DNA of 64,000 nt from Cydia pomonella. Its lineage: Eukaryota > Arthropoda > Insecta > Lepidoptera > Tortricidae. The notes beneath the pieces were generated by a model. That model had not been told where the DNA came from. It did no database searches and worked only from the letters and a program-made list of their open reading frames with translations. Location: NCBI RefSeq assembly GCF_033807575.1, contig NC_084705.1, positions 18,780,019 to 18,844,018 on the forward strand, in the 5' to 3' direction. This document shows positions 58,621 to 64,000 of this stretch, one piece after another (position 1 is the stretch's first letter; every line of letters begins with the position of its first letter). Made by a program: the position numbers and the translations under genes.

Positions 58621-59455
58621 ATTTGTTATAAAAATTACACGGTATAGTGCTGAAATGTTTGATGGTGGCGACTTTTACCCCTTGTGCAAAGGTTGTATAG
58701 CAATGTGATATTTTTATGTAATAACTAGTAGTAGAATAGTTATTTGTGTCCCAGGAAGGAAAAGTAGGAAATTGCGTGCCGCGTGTAAAATTTTTACCCG
58801 AGCCGAAGACGAGGGTGGCAAACATGCGGGATGGAATGTCCTACGTTTCCTCCCGTGGTGCGCATACTATTTTTCTACTCGACGGAAGCCGAAAGCGGCA
58901 ACTTCGTTTGGCGCAGCGGGATCAAAGTTGACGCTTTCCGCCCGGAGGGCAGAAAAATATTTTAAGGCACTGCGAAACTTCAAAACAAGTAGGTACAAAA
59001 AAAAATACAGAGTAAATAAAAAGATACCGTCATACCGTGGAAGTGCGTAAAAATATGTAATAGGTACTTAAGATCTTGTTCGTCGTGTAATTATTGGTTC
59101 ATTGGACATTCAACACGCAGTTCTCCCGCTATCCTGCAAGCAAATAACACCCAGAAGCTGATACATGGGTATTTTAGCACACGTTTAAACGACGAGCCAA
59201 AGAAAAAAAGCTTGATTACTTACCAAGCCTATAATTACCAATATATTTTCTTTTCGTCAGACAAAACCCGCAATCAGGAATAATGAAAACGAGATGGAGC
59301 GGCGATTTATTTAAAAGGTCAACTTACACGAATCCAGTAGCGCTTTTGAAGACCGCGTGCTGGTCAGATTCAGAAAATCCCCTGCTTTATCGATAGCTTC
59401 ATACGTCCATACCTAAGAAAACCAAATGTCGATTTTCTTTGCCGAATGTTTAACC
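58621..59455. other. Unassigned, with a GC-rich block
   Basis: 58745-58965 is GC-richer and open in two plus frames (up to 92 codons). No domain was recognised; probably repeat-derived. Confidence 0.35.
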
Positions 59456-59776
59456 AGAGATAAAGCACTGTTTCTTGGTTTAACACTGGACAAAAATCTA
59501 TGATGGAGTCCTCATATAAGAACGCTAGCAAACAAATTAGGTTCGGCCGCTTACGCCGTTAGGAAAATCAGGCAATTGACCAATGTTGAGGCAGCTCGCC
59601 TTGTCTATTTTAGTTATTTTCATAGTGTAATGTCATATGGTATTCTGGTGTGGGGCAAAGAAGCTGACATACATACTATATTTGTCTTACAAAAGAGAGC
59701 CATTCGTTCTATATATAACTTAAGAGCACGTGAATCATTAAGGGAACTTTTCAAAGAAATTAAGAGGAATTCCTAG
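59456..59776 (+). pseudogene. CR1/Jockey-like LINE reverse transcriptase thumb/C-terminal fragment
   Basis: FLGLTLDKNL, one stop, then WSPHIRTLANKLGSAAYAVR, VYFSYFHSVMSYGILVWG and FVLQKRAIRSIYNLRARESL. This is the region after the palm domain in Jockey/CR1-type LINEs. Ends at a TAG at 59774-59776. One premature stop and loss of both ends make it inactive. Confidence 0.85.
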
Positions 59777-59872
59777 TTGCGATTTTTCCATACAAACGCT
59801 CTCGACTGATTCCTCCCTGGATTTTTAACCTAGAGCAGTGATTTTTTCAAATAAGATCAATATCATCAATAT

Positions 59873-60031
59873 CTGTGCCGCTATGTTTTGCTTTTTTGGA
59901 TTATTTTATTTTGAAGAAAGATACAGCGCCTCGAAAACCGCAAAAACGGCTCAATTAAATTGGCTGTAAAAAAAGGCACAGTATAGAAATATGACAAAAA
60001 ATATCCAAAAAATCAAAACATAGCGGCATAG
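59873..60031. mobile_element. 159-bp MITE (CTRTGCCGCTATGTTTTG ends)
   Basis: Left CTGTGCCGCTATGTTTTGC and right CAAAACATAGCGGCATAG with inner TTTTTTGGAT/ATCCAAAAAA pairing. Confidence 0.75.
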
Positions 60032-60484
60032 ATTATTTCTTCCTCTTGCAATTTCCAAAATTTCATAATGATTAGTTGCGTTTTGGAGGAGGAAACAGTC
60101 GAGAGCGAAACCTCGATTTTTGAGTTTCTTGCGAGTGAATTTCGGTCCGAGCTGCAGTTGTCCTTATCGCACGAATTGGAGGCGGAGACAGTTTCTAAAT
60201 ATACGTACACAGAAGGAATAGTGATGGGCATAACATCCTTATTAGGGATTGCAGAACCGGTACTGTTTTAAAGAACCGGGATTTCCCGGTACTTTCGGAA
60301 GTGGTCTAATTATTTCATTATTTGAAATAAAACGACAGCATTTTGCGATTTGACCACCTTTCGTATTATAATTTAATAATCACATTTTCTTTTATTACGT
60401 AGTAGGCAATTTTTTTTAGAAATATAGTATTTTACATTGCTCACACTTGTGCGTCACAAGTAAAAGATAACTACTTTGATGTTA
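60032..60484. other. Unassigned; a 67-codon frame and a short hairpin
   Basis: 60068-60271 encodes an acidic frame (FEFLASEFRSELQLSLSHEL) that may be chance. GTGATGGGCATAACATCC near 60222 resembles a hAT-type terminus, unconfirmed. Confidence 0.25.
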
Positions 60485-60615
60485 CAAAATTCAAAATTCA
60501 AAAATTCAAAATTCAAAAATTTATTCTGCAAGTAGGCCTCAAGGGCTCTTTTACAAGTCAATACAACATTTATAGTAACATCATATAGTGACATGAAAAA
60601 TACATAACAACATTT
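60485..60615 (-). mobile_element. LINE 3' end with (TTTTTGAATT)n tail
   Basis: An AAAATTCAAAAATTC repeat abuts TTATTCTGCAAGTAGGCCTC..GGGCTCTTTTACAAGTC, a non-LTR 3' UTR read on the minus strand. Confidence 0.6.
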
Positions 60616-61354
60616 ATAAATACAACAGCCAATACCTGGGTAAACATTACATTATAATAATCTTAAACTTGCCACTAGATAGCAAATTTAATGAAATTAC
60701 ATTGACGAGGGGATTTATATATAAGTATCGCAGTCGTATTGTATAATCCGCCGAATTACATTACGGCTAGCCGATATCAAAATAAGGGCCATTTTGAAAT
60801 GCGGCGGTTCAACGATTAAGGTATGTTGGGTAAATATGCGGGTGAAGAACGTAGGACATTCATTTCCCCCTAATTTGGCTTTATTTTTTAATGTTGGCAA
60901 CATTGTGTAAGACGCCATTTCAATGCGCCTCGACTATCAGTGTCCCCGCGTCGCTCAGGGAGTCGGGCTTGTGCTATGTGCAATCACAGAGAGCAAGGTA
61001 ATTTTCGCGAATTCTTCCTTCTATCCGATCTTCGCTCTGTAATTTATTTTGCGTATTGTGATGAAACTGTGTTTGTTTTTGTAATTGTGTTAACAGACCT
61101 AGCACTGCTGTAGACCGATATCCGGTCTTGACCCTTCCAGGTAAAGATCGGACCAGAAACAATCAGATCTTTACCTATTTAAAAAACAGCAGTGATTATC
61201 AAACTTAAAATTTTCTTCAATTTACCTACTGACCTTAATTATCACATTTATTGTTTTCTTGATCACACTTTCGTACCATTATTTTTATCCAGTACCACTA
61301 CCAGCGCGACGGTTACTGACAATGTATTTTTTTTAATTTCCGCAACCCAAAAGG
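60616..61354. other. Intergenic, nothing recognised
   Basis: A GC-richer patch near 60930-60980. No exon seen. Confidence 0.35.
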
Positions 61355-61450
61355 TTGCCTTTCAGCGATAAGACCGCATGTTGTTTACCTGTGCTTATGT
61401 GTATGTTTTCTTTTATTGAGGTGTGCAATAAAGAGTATTTATATTGTATA
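61355..61450 (+). mobile_element. LINE 3' UTR, second copy
   Basis: CAGCGATAAGACCGCATGTTG and GTGTGCAATAAAGAGTATTTAT, as at 15486-15645. Confidence 0.65.
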
Positions 61451-62854
61451 GGGATGATGATACATGTTGAAATTTATAACAAAATCGAGTAAAATAGATA
61501 GCAAATGAGCAATTTTTCGCAATAAAGTACCTACACATACGGATGCATATGTATATGTGCACGCATACATACATTGCTAGTTTCGGATACAAAATAGAGA
61601 TAGGGCTTCGAAATTAGTTTCCTTAAAATGCTTCAAGAGGGCTCTCTTTTCCTATATATTTACTTTACTCTTTACATACGATCCTTACATTTTATAAAAA
61701 AAAAAGATTGTATATCAACTATATATATATATATATACATAATTGCAAAATTAAACCAACAAAACCGCAATTTTAATTATTTTCCATACTTCAAGATGGG
61801 CACTCAATGACCTTGACCATTTTAAAGAACTACTTAGTCTTTTTGATTTCTAAGTTTGATTCTTATTTTTTTGGCGACCTTCATTAAAAATGACTGGGCA
61901 CGATTATTTTTTATTTAGATTTTTGTCCCTCCTACTTAAGTACTTAATATCTTCCAGTACATTCCATTCAATAAACAATACATTTACACTTTCCCTAAAC
62001 CTGTACAGTTCACGAAATCTTAAATTGTCAAAACTTCGCAACGTATCTATTCTTTTAGTGTTTTTTTTTTTATTACTTCGGGTAAACCTTACAATAAGAG
62101 GTTTCTTAGCACATTGTTTACTTATCAAATTGCCTTATGAGTCTTATGACATAGGTATCAAAGTTTGAGAGCCACAATTTTACCAATTTTTGTATCAGGG
62201 TTAAGATCGGATACAAAAAGGTAGACACCGGACCTATTTCTTTGTGATACCTTACAGTGGCGGCGCCTCACAAACATTCGTAGGGAACCCGGAGCTAATT
62301 TTGCTTTCCTTTTCTTCATGAACCGATCGTGAAAGTACTCAACGGGCTGAAGTTTAGACAAGCCGGTGGGAATCGAGTTCTTTGAACGATCCGCCACTGA
62401 TACCTTATTCTCTTTCCATTAGAAGCAACTTTTTTCACCATCCAATGTTTTCCCTTGATGGCAAAACACTCGTTACCCTAAAAAAAAGTATGTCTCATCT
62501 TTACACAGGTACAAAACTAAAACCGTTCTATATTGAAGATTACCAAAATTCAGGCCGAATCTACGGTTATTATTTAACGATTCGCTACATACTTCAAGAA
62601 TCTGTCACGTGTTGAGATCTTGAAAAAAACATTTTTTCACGAGTTCTCTCAATTGGTCCCAAAATTGTCCGGCATTATCCCAACATACTTTACCCAGATT
62701 GTCATTGCGATACGTTCTTCAATAAGGCGGCCCAAGTTTAGCCCCATCGTACTACAAGTTAAATAGATTGTAGTTTAACCATAGGTATATTTATACCTAC
62801 TTACAAAATTTCACAACACACCATGATCACTCCCAACTTACTGATACGGATAGG
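61451..62854. other. Intergenic, nothing recognised
   Basis: An (AT)n run near 61718-61737. 62240-62400 is bounded by AGTGGCGGCG..CCGCCACTGA, possibly a repeat. The 92-codon frame at 61890-62168 is unsupported. Confidence 0.35.
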
Positions 62855-62992
62855 TACAGTCAAGTGTAAAAATGTGGGTGTACACATCTTACTCAAAAAT
62901 ATGTCCCATAGCATCTTATTCCAGTGTAATAAGAGCGTAGTACCATATTTATGAGACGATTCTTTCGATACATATTTTTGCACTTGACTGTA
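62855..62992. mobile_element. 138-bp MITE (TACAGTCAAGTGTAAAAATG ends)
   Basis: TA-bounded; the right end TTTTTGCACTTGACTGTA mirrors the left, and inner ATATGTCCCATAG..TATTTATGAGAC pairing is weaker. Confidence 0.8.
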
Positions 62993-63308
62993 CGACGACA
63001 ACCGAAGCTGAGACATCATTCTTTTTTGCAGTTTTTACCTATATGGTAATTAATATCAATCAATCATTTATTATTTCGTCATGATAGGTGTAAAATACAT
63101 TTAGTACAGGTGATAGGGTGTTTGGTATTAGGGTGTAATACATAGATACAGTATAATATAAAAATGAAAAACAATATTACGTGGTAACAACAAAAACAAC
63201 TTGCGTCGGGCAGCGCAGAATAAATTCCGTCCGGCTCGCGGGCGATGTCGACGGAACGGCGCGCAATGAGCGAGCGCACGAGTCTCGTGTCTGTGTGCGC
63301 GCACTCAC
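62993..63308. other. Mostly unassigned; GC-rich flank of the next MITE
   Basis: 63200-63308 is rich in CG (GCTCGCGGGCGATGTCGACG) and continues past the MITE (CGCTCCCGCCCACCGCAGCG, to about 63480), as if the MITE split a GC-rich unit. Confidence 0.35.
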
Positions 63309-63448
63309 ACTTAGGCCGGCGCCCCACTGCAGCGCACGCTATGTACACGACCCACGTTCCTATACAAAATTTCGTGGGCTTGCCCACGGTTTGTATTAAA
63401 ACGTGGGCCGTGGATGTAGCGTGCGCAGCAGTGGGGCGCCGGCCTTAG
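63309..63448. mobile_element. GC-rich MITE (TTAGGCCGGCGCCCCACTGC ends)
   Basis: 140 bp. The right end GCAGTGGGGCGCCGGCC mirrors the left; arms extend through GCGCACGCTA/TAGCGTGCGC and CCCACGTT/AACGTGGG. Confidence 0.85.
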
Positions 63449-63672
63449 ATAGCTCCCGCTCCCGCCCACCGCAGCGCGACAGAAACATAGCTTCCAAAAT
63501 TCGAGATTTGAAAAGTTGCTCAGCTAGGAATTGCTCTTAATATTTGAACTGTAGCTTCCCAATACATCTATGATAGTATTATTTATGTTGTTAAGGATCT
63601 AGACTCCTTCACTAAGAATTCAGATGTCCATAACTATAACACTAGAAATAAAAATAAGCTTTCTATCAGAAA

Positions 63673-63941
63673 GGACGACCAGTTTGGCCTAGTGGGTAGT
63701 AACCCTGCCTACGAAGCCGATGGTCCCGGGTTCAAATCCTGGTAAGGGCATTTATTCGTGTGATAAGCATGGATATTTCTTCCTAAGTCATGGGTGTTTT
63801 CTATGTATTTAAGTATTTATAAATATTTATATATTATATATATCGTTGTCTAAGTTCCCTCAACACAAGCCTTATTGAGCTTACTGTGGGACTTAGTCAA
63901 TTTGTGTAATAATGTCCTATAATATTTATTTATTTATTTAA
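63673..63941 (+). mobile_element. tRNA-derived SINE, best-preserved copy
   Basis: GGACGACCAGTTTGGCCTAG head, B-box GGGTTCAAATCC, body GCATTTATTCGTGTGATAAG, 3' part ATATCGTTGTCTAAGTTCCC, tail (ATTT)n. Very close to 1220-1478. Confidence 0.88.
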
Positions 63942-64000
63942 GTTTCGTGTCCACAAAGTACAAAAGTCATTAGTCGGACGTCGGACAATGCATTCATTTT

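Overview
This is a eukaryotic, AT-rich, intron-bearing and heavily repeat-laden stretch, almost certainly from a moth or butterfly (Lepidoptera). Three things point there: the only recognisable host gene is a lepidopteran-type odorant receptor (7tm_6 family); the tRNA-headed SINE and many of the MITE, LINE-tail and Helitron-like repeats are, as I remember them, of kinds common in moth genomes; and there are no prokaryotic features. Most open frames of 60-110 codons are chance frames inside repeats.

Layout. 1-2500: short hairpins, a tRNA-derived SINE and MITEs. 2522-10875: a complete LTR retrotransposon with two 575-bp LTRs that look identical and a 5-bp target duplication (ACTTC). It sits inside an older MITE whose halves lie at 2471-2521 and 10876-10974. 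Its 7.2-kb interior has no gag or pol frame and carries a badly decayed RTE-type LINE in antisense. 10975-20150: MITEs, including a 115-bp-arm foldback at 14522-14806, and 5'-truncated LINE pieces. 20160-22552: a Helitron-like non-autonomous element with a nested repeat. 22553-28820: more MITEs, a duplicated tandem-like repeat block (24510-25510), a broken exon of a Crypton-type tyrosine-recombinase gene (25584-25850, minus) and a LINE C-terminal fragment (28378-28815).

31690-43348, minus strand: the odorant receptor gene. Four exons can be joined with consensus splice sites and matching phases (42555-43348, 41886-41982, 32108-32212, 31690-31842) and give about 383 residues. The last short exon was not found. 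Intron 2 is about 9.7 kb and is mostly filled by one structure, 33768-40667: a TIR element of about 3.45 kb into which a second copy of the same element has inserted in the opposite orientation. The result is two 3.2-kb near-identical inverted arms around a 241-bp spacer. Each copy holds a decayed LINE reverse transcriptase. A TATA box with a well-spaced initiator lies upstream of exon 1.

43640-64000: repeats only, as far as I can see. These include a GGGTTCCGT interspersed family, SINEs, CAGTCAGCATCAAAAGTAGC foldback MITEs, RTE and CR1/Jockey-like fragments, LINE 3' tails and a GC-rich MITE at 63309-63448. No structural RNA genes, CRISPR arrays or operons are present. Identities are by eye; no database or alignment was available.
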